Position numbers and translations under genes: made by a program
IMG/VR virus record: IMGVR_UViG_3300043449_000261
Coordinates: 1-20,256 of that record
DNA from: a virus
Strand: one strand, 5' to 3'
Length of the DNA stretch: 20,256 nucleotides
Shown here: positions 19,780-20,256 of the stretch, piece by piece
Layout: each line of letters begins with the position of its first letter
Position numbering within the stretch: the first letter of the stretch is position 1
Notes under the pieces: model-generated
The model's input: the letters and a program-made list of their open reading frames with translations, nothing else
What the model was told of the DNA's origin: nothing
Database searches by the model: none

Positions 19780-20237
19780 GTGTTTTTCTCCCGCAGTTTG
19801 GCTTCAATGGCTTTGGCATATTGACCAACGTGAGTTTGTGGTTCTGCGTAAATCAGGTTTACTTCATCCCCCGTCAGCCCAACCCACTCCCTTTTCTCAG
19901 GGTTCATCTCAAGCATTGGTTTCTGTTCCGCAAGTGGGGAGGTATAAAGAGGCTGATAGTATGTATCAACAACCATGTTTGGCTTCGTATACTCAACATG
20001 CGTGAAGTTTCCATACGTCACCAACCACGCAATCGGCTCCGCAACTGTTAAGGATTCCTGAACATCTGGTTTCGCAAGCGCGGCTTCAAGTTTTTTAATT
20101 ATGGGGTTCCATCCATTCCATTCCGCATTCCTGAACTCATACAACGCCGCTTGCGCGGCGGCTCTCAGGTTGTCGCTCATTTCAACTCTTTCAAATTGTT
20201 TGTCGTAGGCCGCGCCTACGTCGATTATTTTGCTCAT
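19776..20237 (-). CDS. Hypothetical phage early protein with EPIAW/PLYTSP motifs
   Basis: The 153-residue protein has a helical N-terminal half (LRAAAQAALYEFRNAEWNGW). The C-terminal part contains EPIAWLV (67-73), YQPLYTSP (94-101) and REWVGLTGDEV (116-126). This series of short motifs recurs in many uncharacterised accessory proteins of phages of proteobacteria; the match is from memory. GGGGGA precedes the ATG. A 7-bp palindrome (CGTAGGC-CGC-GCCTACG, 20204-20220) lies in codons 6 to 11 and could fold near the ribosome. It starts the three-gene ATGA chain. Function unknown. Confidence 0.75.
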   Translation of the reverse strand: MSKIIDVGAAYDKQFERVEMSDNLRAAAQAALYEFRNAEWNGWNPIIKKLEAALAKPDVQESLTVAEPIAWLVTYGNFTHVEYTKPNMVVDTYYQPLYTSPLAEQKPMLEMNPEKREWVGLTGDEVNLIYAEPQTHVGQYAKAIEAKLREKNT

Positions 20238-20256
20238 GTCGTTCCCCCAAAATGGC

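Noticed and set aside
20204-20220. 7-bp palindrome CGTAGGC/GCCTACG as an operator
   Set aside because: It lies inside codons 6-11 of a gene and is explained by coding sequence. Only one copy was seen.
1-20256. tRNA genes, CRISPR arrays, insertion sequences and integration functions
   Set aside because: I saw no cloverleaf-like segments, no regularly spaced direct repeats, no transposase motifs, and no integrase or repressor signature.

Overview
The window is part of the genome of a tailed double-stranded DNA bacteriophage (Caudoviricetes). It carries 26 protein-coding genes that I can support, all on the minus strand, packed with short gaps or ATGA/TAATG overlaps and nearly all preceded by Shine-Dalgarno sequences of the AGGAG type. 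Terminase, portal, scaffold-like and capsid genes are present. No integrase, repressor, tRNA or CRISPR is visible. The SD sites and promoters of the sigma70 kind fit a bacterial host. The architecture (long portal, polyvalent protein between terminase and portal, KGG-motif proteins, Ala/Gly/Thr-rich decoration proteins) resembles phages known mainly from aquatic metagenomes. That resemblance comes from memory and was not searched. A short-tailed morphology is plausible but no tail gene is visible to prove it.

Read in the direction of transcription (right to left), the right-hand third (about 20240 to 16050) holds small accessory genes. Three transcription units here start with near-identical promoters (17759-17789, 18477-18507, 19451-19481). 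These have TTGACA, a 19-bp spacer with an invariant GAATCTAAC, and an extended -10 TGTTATAGT. Each is followed by a short stem-loop ending in GGTTTA just before the ribosome-binding site. A fourth copy of the stem-loop (17212-17225) stands without a promoter. The products include zinc-binding proteins (one with a DUF6011-like C-terminus), a 42-residue single-span membrane protein, an acidic protein and several unknowns.

The middle (16000 to 5670) is the packaging and injection block. It runs: small terminase, large terminase, a 1168-residue multidomain polyvalent protein with two ADP-ribosyltransferase-like modules, a 762-residue protein with a four-cysteine centre resembling the gp88 family, then the portal. 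Both large proteins are built of modules separated by KxGG-type linkers, and four segments in them carry the same short motif, [ST][LV]xxM[KR]xx[IL]. Two of these are the protein N-termini.

The left third (5670 to 1) is the head-assembly block. It runs: two tiny proteins, a phage-encoded GroES-like co-chaperonin, a coiled-coil scaffold-like protein, an unknown protein, a head protein whose start is out of frame with its ribosome-binding site (real frameshift, sequence error or ATA start), the major capsid protein, a decoration protein with an inserted tail-fibre-type repeat, and a KGG-rich protein cut by the window edge. Together the genes package DNA, build the procapsid with help from a dedicated co-chaperonin, and probably load internal effector proteins.
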